64,000 nucleotides of DNA from Clostridia bacterium (GTDB lineage Bacteria > Bacillota > Clostridia > Oscillospirales > CAG-272): assembly GCA_017453255.1 (NCBI GenBank), contig JAFTKN010000027.1:1-64000 (forward strand). Reading direction: 5' to 3'. This document shows, piece after piece, positions 1 to 7,819 of this stretch (positions are counted from its first letter, which is position 1; each line of letters begins with the position of its first letter). The translations under genes were made by a program, and so were the position numbers. Below the pieces are notes generated by a model. It was not told the origin of the DNA. It saw nothing but the letters and a program-made list of their open reading frames with translations, and made no database searches.

Positions 1-33
1 AATAGTTAGGTTTTAGGTGCAAGGCATTTTAGA

Positions 34-51
34 ACGAGCCAAAAAGCTCGT
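34..51 (+). terminator. Possible terminator hairpin of an upstream gene
   Basis: A 6-bp stem (ACGAGC at 34-39, GCTCGT at 46-51) closes a six-base loop and is followed by ATTTT. It may end a gene lying before the window. The rest of 1-179 holds a GGCAAAATTTTGCC palindrome near 58-71 and no gene I can support. Confidence 0.4.
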
Positions 52-179
52 ATTTTAGGCAAAATTTTGCCGATATATAAAAATATTTCAAAAAATTTTA
101 ACGCCAAAGACGGGATTTTTGTCCGTTCCAAAACTGGTTCGCATCCCTCCCGTAAGGCATAGCTTTAGCGAGGTTAGAT

Positions 180-3041
180 ATGAAATTTAAAAGGAAATTA
201 TTATTAACGCTTGGGCTTGTTGCAATGTTTATTTTTATGCTTGCAATCAGCACCTTTGCGATAGAAATAACCATAACCTACTATAACGGCTCTAATATTG
301 ATACATCAATAGATGGAGATGGTATTATGGAGGTTGAAGAGGGAGCAGAGTTTACCTTGCCGACTAAAGAGGTTGATGCTGGCTATTCCTCTAACTGGTA
401 CACGACTGACGGTCGTGCATGGTCTGGTGGCGCTAAGATTAAGCTAAACGAGGATACTAAGCTATATCATAAGGCTGCTCTTGACGTTGCTGACTATGCT
501 ACCTTCAAAAAATGTGCAAGTAGTGGTACTACTATCAGACTAACCGAGGATATTACAGTACCAAACGAGCAGGTTGGAACAGTAAACTGGGGTACATTTA
601 TGGTACTCTTAAATGGTCATAATATTGACTTTACAAGAACAAATGGTACTGCAATCGGTGGTCAAAGAACAGGTACTCTATATTATGGTGTAGGTAAAAT
701 TACATATAATGGAAACCAATTCCAAGAGGCTAAGAACCATGGTTGGGGTGGTGACTGCTGTAGGCTATTTGTAGGTCGTGACGTTGAAATTTATGCACCA
801 AATGCTATTTTAGTATTTGACGGTGATGGATATGTTTCACAGGGATATCCTTATATTCAAATATATGGTAAGGTTACCTGTAAAACTGTTCTTGAAATGC
901 GTAACAGCGTATCACGTGCACCAAGGGTTGAAGTAAACGAGGGTGCACTACTTACAGTTAAGGGTGCGCTTTTAAGCCATACACAAGCTGGTAACTCCAT
1001 TAACGTAAATGTTAGAGGTGGAACCATCATAATGGAAAACTCTACATATAGCTTTTTCCGTGACCAGAGTGCGAAATACAATATAACAGGTGGTAATTTC
1101 CTATTTGCTGAGGAAACTGACTTTACACAGGTAGGCTTATATATCGACAGAGAGCAATATAAAATTGTTGATATTACAGTAAATAAGGCAATATATCAAT
1201 GTGTTGTTCCTTACAAGTGTGGAAATACTACTGAAAATCCAGAGCATGTGTTTAAGCTTTCTGAAACAATTGAGGCAAGCTGTTGCAATTTCAAAACAGA
1301 AAAGTATTTCTGTGATAATTGCTCCCACGAGATAGAGTTTAGATATGGCGATAGAACTGGACATAATTACGTATTTGCAGAAAGCAAGGAGGCAACTAAG
1401 ACAGAGCTTGGTTGGGAGAAATCTATCTGTGACGGCTGTCAAAGCGTTCAGTATGTATTTGTTGCCTACGACCCAACAAATGACACAGTAAAGGTTGTCA
1501 TTAGTACAGATGAGGGCAATGTTACTAAAGATGTTTTAATCAAGAAAATATATACACTTACAAAGGCTAATGAGCAATATACAATTACAGATGTGTTAGC
1601 CTTTGATGAGTATGAGCTTAGTCAAATCGTAGGAATTTATATTCCAATCGGTGTAACATACGTAAACCTATCAACTGCTAATACTTATATTAAGGAATTA
1701 GTTATCGCTGATACAGCAAATGTAACTATTACAAGTGTAGCTAAGCTTTCAGCACTTGAAAAAATTACAATAATGGATGCCGATGTTAAGTTTGCTGCAA
1801 AGTGTGCACCTGCATCACTTAAAGCGATTGATTCAACTGTTGAGGGTGCAAATGTAACCTTTGAAAAGGAAGCATTTACAGGTATTACTAATCTTTCAAG
1901 CTTAGATATGTGCAAGGGTAGCACCTATAGCTTTGCACAGGATAGCTTCAAGAAAACAAGCATTAAAAAGCTTGTATTTCCTGACAACGTAACAGTTAAG
2001 TTTACAGCAAAGGCTGCATTCTATGAGAGTAATATAGAGGAGCTTTACATAGGTAAGGGTATAACCAATTTTGGACAAAATGAAACCTTTAAAATGTGTA
2101 AAAGTCTTAAAAAGATTATTATAATGGACTTAACCACAATAAATGATGGTATGTTCCAGCAAATTTCAAGTGATGCGATTGTTTACCACCATGCACTGAC
2201 CCTTTCAGCAGGTAATAACTCCTTTGCATCAAATACAAATATTTCAATTTATACAAAGGCTGCCTTGACTAATGGTAGTGCGTTTAATAGCTGTAATGGA
2301 TATACAATTCACTATGGTATTAACCATGAGTATGAAAAAACAACAAAGGACGCATCTTGCACAAGTGAGGGTGGAACAATATATCAAACAATTTGTCCAT
2401 GTGGAGAAAACTCAAATGTTATTTACAAGAAATTTGTTAATAACGTAACAAGTAGCACTACCTATGAAATTGTTGAGCTTAATAATATAACTACACCAAA
2501 GCTTGCACATAGCTTTGAAACTCTTACAGGTATTAAATACGAAAATGGCTTTGGTTCAATGGGCGTTGGCGAGTATGAATGTGGAGCTTGTCATGTTAAG
2601 GAGCTTGAGAGTGTAGCAACACAAGCCCCAATATTTAAGTGCTTAGGCTATTCAGTTAGAGAAGCTGGCGGATATGCTATGACAGTTAAATATGAAATTA
2701 ATAAAACAAGTATAGAAAATTATGAGGCGATAAACAATGTAACCCTTGAATATGGTATGGTTGTTGGCAACAAGATGATATTGGGCGCAAGCTCACCATT
2801 AAGTAGCACAGCTACAGTAAACAAGGGCGGTGCAAAGTATAATATGAGCAATAAGGACTTTGTTGTTTTTGAAGTTTCTATAAAGAATATTCCACTTGCT
2901 AACTTAGATACAAGCTATGTTTTAAGTGCTTATGTTTATGACGGCAAAAACGTATATTATTTACAAGAAAATCAAACGGTAGAAAATCCAAGTGGCATAA
3001 GCTATAACGAAATTTACGATGTAGTCAATTATGCTTCATAA
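180..3041 (+). CDS. Secreted LRR/Cys-pair surface protein
   Basis: A 953-residue exported protein of unknown function. Residues 1-27 form a signal peptide: a basic start (MKFKRK), a hydrophobic core and a cut site near STFA. Residues about 100-330 are rich in short beta-forming stretches. At about 345-425 and 735-765 there are spaced CxxC pairs (CDNC, CDGC, CPCG) with conserved His, a module common in clostridial surface proteins. Residues about 490-700 look like BspA-type leucine-rich repeats (LRR_5), with repeated L-x-x-L-x-I segments and the spacing of A-F-x-x-x. I see no LPXTG, SLH or dockerin anchor, so the protein may be released or held by an unknown domain. The start has a GAGGT site 6-8 bases upstream. 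It is transcribed alone and ends at a strong terminator. Binding to host or food polymers is plausible but not shown. Confidence 0.75.
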   Translation: MKFKRKLLLTLGLVAMFIFMLAISTFAIEITITYYNGSNIDTSIDGDGIMEVEEGAEFTLPTKEVDAGYSSNWYTTDGRAWSGGAKIKLNEDTKLYHKAALDVADYATFKKCASSGTTIRLTEDITVPNEQVGTVNWGTFMVLLNGHNIDFTRTNGTAIGGQRTGTLYYGVGKITYNGNQFQEAKNHGWGGDCCRLFVGRDVEIYAPNAILVFDGDGYVSQGYPYIQIYGKVTCKTVLEMRNSVSRAPRVEVNEGALLTVKGALLSHTQAGNSINVNVRGGTIIMENSTYSFFRDQSAKYNITGGNFLFAEETDFTQVGLYIDREQYKIVDITVNKAIYQCVVPYKCGNTTENPEHVFKLSETIEASCCNFKTEKYFCDNCSHEIEFRYGDRTGHNYVFAESKEATKTELGWEKSICDGCQSVQYVFVAYDPTNDTVKVVISTDEGNVTKDVLIKKIYTLTKANEQYTITDVLAFDEYELSQIVGIYIPIGVTYVNLSTANTYIKELVIADTANVTITSVAKLSALEKITIMDADVKFAAKCAPASLKAIDSTVEGANVTFEKEAFTGITNLSSLDMCKGSTYSFAQDSFKKTSIKKLVFPDNVTVKFTAKAAFYESNIEELYIGKGITNFGQNETFKMCKSLKKIIIMDLTTINDGMFQQISSDAIVYHHALTLSAGNNSFASNTNISIYTKAALTNGSAFNSCNGYTIHYGINHEYEKTTKDASCTSEGGTIYQTICPCGENSNVIYKKFVNNVTSSTTYEIVELNNITTPKLAHSFETLTGIKYENGFGSMGVGEYECGACHVKELESVATQAPIFKCLGYSVREAGGYAMTVKYEINKTSIENYEAINNVTLEYGMVVGNKMILGASSPLSSTATVNKGGAKYNMSNKDFVVFEVSIKNIPLANLDTSYVLSAYVYDGKNVYYLQENQTVENPSGISYNEIYDVVNYAS

Positions 3042-3053
3042 AAAATAATAAAT

Positions 3054-3086
3054 AAAGCATCTTGAGTTAAAAGCTCAGGATGCTTT
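3054..3086 (+). terminator. Rho-independent terminator
   Basis: A 13-bp stem with one G-U pair (3054-3066 with 3074-3086) and a seven-base loop is followed by a run of eight T. It ends the secreted-protein gene. Confidence 0.85.
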
Positions 3087-3150
3087 TTTTTAGTATAGAA
3101 ATTATAATATATGGCAAAATATAAATAAAAAAACGTAAAGGAAAACAAAA

Positions 3151-3420
3151 ATGAAAAGCTTTACTTTTACTATAAAGGATAAAAACGGCTTGCACGCAAG
3201 ACCAGCAGGCGTTATTTCAGCCACGTCAAAGGGATTTTTGGCTAAAATAACAATTAAATGTAAGGAAAAGGAGGCAGACGGAAAAAGACTTTTATCCGTT
3301 ATGGCTTTAGGTGCAAAATGTGGGCAAGCTCTTGAATTTGAAATAGAGGGAAAAGACGAGGAAGAGGCATTATCTGCTCTCAAAAGCGTTTGTGAGGAGA
3401 AGCTTGGAAATGACATTTAA
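3151..3420 (+). CDS. ptsH: HPr-like phosphocarrier protein
   Basis: Small cytosolic phosphocarrier of the sugar phosphotransferase system, 89 residues, normal family length. It takes phosphate from enzyme I on His15 within NGLHARPAG and passes it to EIIA domains. An ungapped comparison with Bacillus HPr from memory keeps G13, H15, R17, P18, K45, V50, M51, L53 and G54. The regulatory Ser46 is replaced by Arg (DGKRLLSVM). HPr kinase therefore cannot phosphorylate this protein at the usual site, and it should not act as a CcpA co-repressor by the standard route. The gene has an AAAGGAAAA site upstream and overlaps ptsI by 11 bases, so the two are translated together. Confidence 0.93.
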   Translation: MKSFTFTIKDKNGLHARPAGVISATSKGFLAKITIKCKEKEADGKRLLSVMALGAKCGQALEFEIEGKDEEEALSALKSVCEEKLGNDI

Positions 3421-5053
3421 AAGAAGAGTCTATAAGGGGATTGGAATAACAGGAAGAAAATCATCTGGAAGACTTCATTTTATTAATAATAAAAGCATAG
3501 ATAGTAGTGATAAAACAGCTATAAATGTAGGAGCAGAGCTTATCAAGCTTGAAAATGCAAGAAAAAAGGCTATTGAAAATGTTTGGACTATTGAAAAAAA
3601 TGCAAGAGAAAAAATAGGGCATAGCGAGGCACAGATATTTGAAATCCATGCAATGCTTTTAGAGGATGAGGATTTAAACGACGCTATTGAAAATAAAATT
3701 AAAGGTGGCAAATCCGTAGAAAAGGCTATAAATGAGGCAAGCGAGGAATATGCAAGCATGCTACTTGACATAGGCGATGAGTATTTGTCAGCAAGAGCAA
3801 GTGATATTAGAGATATAGCCTCCCAGCTAATAAACGCCCTTTGTGATAATACAAAAAATAGTAAAAAAACAGACACAGAGCCGTATATTTTGGTGGCAAA
3901 CGATTTGACACCATCACAAACCGTAATGCTAGATAAGGAACAAATTTTAGGCTTTGTAACAGCTTTGGGAACTCCCTCATCTCACACGGCTATTTTAGCA
4001 AGAGCAATGAACATTCCAGCTATTGTAGGTGCTGGCGAAATTGACAAGCTTTATGATGGCTCCTTTTGCTTGCTTGATAGCTTAAAGGGTGAAATTATAA
4101 TAAACCCTACAGAGGAGGAAATAGAAGAATTTAACAAGGAAAAGGACAAGCAAAGCAAAATAGCTATTGAGCATGAAAGATATTTAAGGTCAATAATGAA
4201 TAAGCCTGCTGTAACAGGCAGTGGACACAAAATAATGATATATGCAAATGTCGGTGACGTGACAGAAATTGAGCCAGCTTTATCCAATGGCTGTGAGGGA
4301 ATAGGACTTTTGCGAAGTGAATTTTTATATTTATCAAAAAGCACCTATCCAACTGAAGCACAGCTTTTTTCAGTATATAAGGATATAGCAGAAAAAATGG
4401 ACGGACGTCGTGTAATTATCAGAACCCTTGATATCGGTGCTGATAAGAAGGCTGATTATTTTAATTTGGAAAATGAGGAAAATCCAGCTCTTGGCTTAAG
4501 GGGTATAAGGCTTTGTCTTGAAAGAACTGATGTGTTTAAGACTCAGATAAGAGCAATTTTAAGAGCATCTTACTATGGCAGAGTGGCTATAATGATACCG
4601 ATGATATGCTGTGAGGACGAAATAATCAAAACAAAGGAGCTAATTGAAAAATGCAAGGCAGAATTAAGAAATGAAAGCTTAATGTTTGATGAAAAAATTG
4701 AAATAGGTATAATGATAGAAACGCCAGCATCAGCAATAATGAGTGATAGACTTAGTAAGCATGTTAATTTTTTCTCTGTTGGTACAAACGATTTAGCTCA
4801 ATACACCTTAGCTGTTGACAGACAAAACTCTAAGGTTTCTAACCTTTGTGAGCAAAATTATGAGCCTATACTAAGGCTTATTGAAATGTCAGCAAAAGCA
4901 ATAAAGAAAAAGGGTGGCTGGATTGGTATTTGTGGAGAAATGGCAGCAGATTTAAGCTTGACACAATCCTTTGCCTCTATGGGCATTGATGAGCTGTCTG
5001 TTTCAACTCCCTATCTTTTAGGGGTAAGAGGAAAGGTAAGTGAATGTAAATGA
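3410..5053 (+). CDS. ptsI: PTS enzyme I (PEP-protein phosphotransferase)
   Basis: Transfers phosphate from phosphoenolpyruvate to HPr. I chose the ATG at 3410 (547 residues) over a GTG at 3392, because GAGGAG at 3393-3398 then sits at a proper distance. The N-terminal part has the phosphohistidine site TPSSHTAILAR (His about 192). The C-terminal PEP-binding barrel has RSEFLY, RTLDIGADKK, ALGLRGIRLCL, SVGTNDLAQY and the catalytic Cys in GICGEMA. Length is slightly below the usual 570 or so, with no key motif lost. It overlaps ptsH upstream and the EIIA gene downstream (ATGA-type overlap of 4 bases), so the three form one operon. Confidence 0.95.
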   Translation: MTFKRRVYKGIGITGRKSSGRLHFINNKSIDSSDKTAINVGAELIKLENARKKAIENVWTIEKNAREKIGHSEAQIFEIHAMLLEDEDLNDAIENKIKGGKSVEKAINEASEEYASMLLDIGDEYLSARASDIRDIASQLINALCDNTKNSKKTDTEPYILVANDLTPSQTVMLDKEQILGFVTALGTPSSHTAILARAMNIPAIVGAGEIDKLYDGSFCLLDSLKGEIIINPTEEEIEEFNKEKDKQSKIAIEHERYLRSIMNKPAVTGSGHKIMIYANVGDVTEIEPALSNGCEGIGLLRSEFLYLSKSTYPTEAQLFSVYKDIAEKMDGRRVIIRTLDIGADKKADYFNLENEENPALGLRGIRLCLERTDVFKTQIRAILRASYYGRVAIMIPMICCEDEIIKTKELIEKCKAELRNESLMFDEKIEIGIMIETPASAIMSDRLSKHVNFFSVGTNDLAQYTLAVDRQNSKVSNLCEQNYEPILRLIEMSAKAIKKKGGWIGICGEMAADLSLTQSFASMGIDELSVSTPYLLGVRGKVSECK

Positions 5054-5505
5054 GTATATTTAAAAAGAAGAATACGATATTAAGCCCCTGCGATGGGGAA
5101 ATTGTTGAATTAAAGAATGTAAAGGATGAGCTATTTTCCTCAGGGCTTTTAGGCTATGGATTTGGGATAAAGCCCACACAGGGTGAGGTATTTTCGCCAA
5201 TTGATGGAGTAGTAACCAACGCCTTTGACACAGGCCACGCCTATTCCATAGAGGGTGATGGTATAGAGGTGCTTGTCCATATTGGAATTGACACAGTAGA
5301 ATTAGACGGAGAGGGCTTTTCGGCAAGAGTCAAGCAGGGCGACAAGATAAAAAGGCATAGCCCCTTAGCCTACGCAGATTTAGAGCTGATTACCAAAAAA
5401 GGCTACGACACAACCACAGTTGTAGTAATTCCAACCGAGCTAAAATCACCAAAGCTAAGCTTAGGCAATAAAAAAGCAGGCGAAATAGCAATAGAGTATA
5501 GATAA
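5050..5505 (+). CDS. crr: PTS glucose-type EIIA protein
   Basis: Stand-alone EIIA of the glucose family, 151 residues. It carries phosphate from HPr to an EIIB domain. The two active-site histidines are visible: His63 in TGHAYS and His77 in VLVHIGIDTVEL, matching His75 and His90 of the E. coli protein. The usual opening pattern (SPCDGEIVEL) and the ending with VVVI are present. No EIIB or EIIC gene lies in this window, so the partner permease is encoded elsewhere. The gene closes the ptsH-ptsI-EIIA operon and is followed directly by a strong terminator. Confidence 0.9.
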   Translation: MSIFKKKNTILSPCDGEIVELKNVKDELFSSGLLGYGFGIKPTQGEVFSPIDGVVTNAFDTGHAYSIEGDGIEVLVHIGIDTVELDGEGFSARVKQGDKIKRHSPLAYADLELITKKGYDTTTVVVIPTELKSPKLSLGNKKAGEIAIEYR

Positions 5506-5507
5506 AA

Positions 5508-5540
5508 GCAAAAAGGACGAGAAAAGCTCGTCCTTTTTGC
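5508..5540 (+). terminator. Terminator of the PTS operon
   Basis: A perfect 14-bp stem (5508-5521 with 5527-5540) surrounds a five-base loop. The arm ends with CTTTTTGC, so it acts as an intrinsic terminator for the plus strand. Confidence 0.85.
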
Positions 5541-5611
5541 ATATATATTATAACATAAAAAAATACATTATACAAGTCTTGTTATATATAAAATAGTGTG
5601 TTATTCTTGAA

Positions 5612-5860
5612 TTAAGAGCTAAACTCAAAAAGCTGAAGCATATCTACGCCCAAAACCTTTGCAATAATATATACCTCTTTATCGGTAGCGGTACGAATCT
5701 GCCCCTCTAACTTTGAATAGCTTGTGGGGTTAATATTAAGTCCTGCTACTTGAAGCTTAGCGATGAAGTCCTTTTGCTTGATGTTAAGCATTTTACGTAG
5801 CCTTTCTACGTTTTTTCCAATCAAGTTACAGTCGCCATAGGTTTGCTTGCGTATTTTCAT
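5612..5860 (-). CDS. XRE-family HTH repressor
   Basis: An 82-residue DNA-binding protein with one Cro/C1-type helix-turn-helix at about residues 14-75. It has the family pattern of a first helix (NVERLRKMLNIKQKDF), a recognition helix (NPTSYSKLEGQIR) and a final VLGV helix. There is no extra sensor domain. It is transcribed away from the two ABC exporter genes across a 132-bp gap that holds three similar 15-bp palindromes. Regulation of both itself and the exporter is the simplest reading. The ligand is unknown. Confidence 0.88.
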   Translation of the reverse strand: MKIRKQTYGDCNLIGKNVERLRKMLNIKQKDFIAKLQVAGLNINPTSYSKLEGQIRTATDKEVYIIAKVLGVDMLQLFEFSS

Positions 5861-5880
5861 AGCACATTCCTCAAAAATTA

Positions 5881-5969
5881 ATTCTTTTATGGAATTATAT
5901 CATTAAAACCCCTTGACAAAATTCCGTATCGGAATTATAATGATATTTACCAAGTATCCTTATAGGAAT
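5881..5969. promoter_or_regulatory. Divergent control region with three operator-like palindromes
   Basis: Plus-strand promoter TTGACA (5913-5918), 17-bp spacer, TATAAT (5936-5941) drives the ABC genes. Its spacer contains a perfect palindrome ATTCCG-TAT-CGGAAT (5921-5935). Two weaker copies share the same 6-3-6 frame: ATTCTT-TTA-TGGAAT (5881-5895) and TATCCT-TAT-AGGAAT (5955-5969). The first abuts a minus-strand TATAAT (5899-5894) suited to the repressor gene, and the third lies downstream of the exporter start site. Binding by the XRE protein is inferred. Confidence 0.82.
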
Positions 5970-5992
5970 CTACGAAAGGAGATAACTAAATA

Positions 5993-7819
5993 ATGGAAAA
6001 GAAAAAGAAAAACCCCTTTAAGTTGGTAGTGAAAGATACAATGCTGGCGCTTAAAATTTCCTTTAAATATGCACCATTTGCCTGTATAGTTATGCTTCTT
6101 TCATATCTTCTTTCAAGTATTATGTATTTTGTGTCAGGAACATATGCGCTAAAATACATAATTGATTCAGTAGGAGTAAGAGATTTTAAAGAGGTTGCTA
6201 TTCAAACAACGCTTTTAGTGTTAATTCCTGCAATAGTTCAGTTAATCATTGATACGATAGTTGATTTTGCTTGGAATGTAGGCACAATAAAAATATGCAA
6301 GGTTGTGGATAAAAGCATATTTGAAAAAAACATAAGCGTGGAGCTTGCTTGCTTTGAAAATCCTGAATTTTATGATAAATATGTTAAGGCATCAACGGAA
6401 ACAACAAGTCACATATTTGGTATTACAACAACAGTATTTTATTTTTGCTATACAATATTAAATACATGTCTATATGGTAGTATATTATTTACAATGGACC
6501 CTGTGTTTATTATTTTTGCAATTATTCCACTTTTCGGATCGTTTTTTAAGAAAAAGAGTAATGAGCTATGGCATAAGCATTCAACAGAGGATAAGCTTCT
6601 GCATAGAAGATGCAAATATGTTCAAAGAGTTTTTTATTCAAGCGATTACGCAAAGGAAATGCGTCTTACTAATTCAAAATCGTTTATGCTTAAAAAGTAT
6701 GATGAGGCATCTGACGGCAGAATGGATATAGTTAAAAAATATGGCAAAAAGGAAATGCTACTTGATATTATAGGAAACAAAATATCAAGCATTTTGGCAA
6801 ATCCCTTAGCCATAGCCTATGCAGTATATTCTGCTTTGGTGGGCTTCCCTTGGGGAGCAAGACTAACATTAGGTGGCTGTGCAGTAGTTATCAACTCAGT
6901 TTCTGAGCTTTCTAATTCATTTATTCAAATAACAAATCAATATTATAGGCTACACGAAAAATCCTTATTTATTGAGGACTATAAGGAATTTATGAGCTAT
7001 GAGCCGAAAATTAAAGATAATGAAAGCTCAATAAGTGCAAAAAAAGGAAAGCTAAAGCTGGAAAATGTGTCCTTCAAGTATTTCGGTAGTGATGAATATG
7101 CCCTAAAGAATATTAATATAGAGATTAACGAAAATGAAAAAATCGCCCTTGTAGGACATAATGGTGCAGGCAAGAGCACTCTTATTAAGTTGCTTTTGAG
7201 ATTATATGATACAGACGAGGGAAAAATCACTCTTGACGGTATTGACATAAAGGACGTAAGGCTGAAGGAATATAGGGATTTATTCAGCGTTGTATTTCAG
7301 GATTTTAAGCTGATTGCGTTGCCTGTTTTGGAAAACGTGCTTATGCGACCAGTGCGTGAGGGGGATAGAGAAAGAGTAATAGATGCTCTAAAAATGAGTG
7401 GCGTATATGAACGAATAATGGAGCTTAAGGATAAGGAAGATACCCTGCTTACCAAAGAATTTACAAAGGATGGAGCAGTTTTATCAGTGGGTGAGGGACA
7501 AAAAATTGCTATCGCACACGCATTTTTAAAAAGCTCTCCATATATAATCTTAGATGAACCAACCTCGGCGCTTGACCCTGTGGCAGAAAGTGAAATGTAT
7601 TCAAATATGCTTAAAATGGGCAAGGGCAAGGGAATGGTGTTTATTTCCCATAGACTTTCGAGTGCTGTATCAGCCGATAAAATATATATGATGGAAAAAG
7701 GCGAGATTATCGAAAGTGGTACACACAAGGAGCTTATGGAGCTAAACGGAAAATATGCAGATATGTTTAAAAAGCAAGCGCAGAATTACGTAGATTTAGA
7801 GGGTGAGGTGGTAAAATGA
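5993..7819 (+). CDS. ABC exporter half-transporter 1 (fused permease/ATPase)
   Basis: A 608-residue half exporter: a six-helix membrane domain at about residues 25-330 followed by an ATPase domain. Walker A is GHNGAGKST (about 388), Walker B is YIILDEP with its catalytic Glu (about 520), and the H-loop is FISHRLS. The signature motif is unusual: LSVGEGQ instead of LSGGQ (about 498). That suggests a heterodimer with one weakened composite ATP site. The start has AAAGGAGA upstream, and the stop overlaps the next gene by 4 bases. The operon is probably repressed by the divergent XRE protein. The substrate may be a drug, peptide or lipid; the sequence does not decide. Confidence 0.9.
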   Translation: MEKKKKNPFKLVVKDTMLALKISFKYAPFACIVMLLSYLLSSIMYFVSGTYALKYIIDSVGVRDFKEVAIQTTLLVLIPAIVQLIIDTIVDFAWNVGTIKICKVVDKSIFEKNISVELACFENPEFYDKYVKASTETTSHIFGITTTVFYFCYTILNTCLYGSILFTMDPVFIIFAIIPLFGSFFKKKSNELWHKHSTEDKLLHRRCKYVQRVFYSSDYAKEMRLTNSKSFMLKKYDEASDGRMDIVKKYGKKEMLLDIIGNKISSILANPLAIAYAVYSALVGFPWGARLTLGGCAVVINSVSELSNSFIQITNQYYRLHEKSLFIEDYKEFMSYEPKIKDNESSISAKKGKLKLENVSFKYFGSDEYALKNINIEINENEKIALVGHNGAGKSTLIKLLLRLYDTDEGKITLDGIDIKDVRLKEYRDLFSVVFQDFKLIALPVLENVLMRPVREGDRERVIDALKMSGVYERIMELKDKEDTLLTKEFTKDGAVLSVGEGQKIAIAHAFLKSSPYIILDEPTSALDPVAESEMYSNMLKMGKGKGMVFISHRLSSAVSADKIYMMEKGEIIESGTHKELMELNGKYADMFKKQAQNYVDLEGEVVK

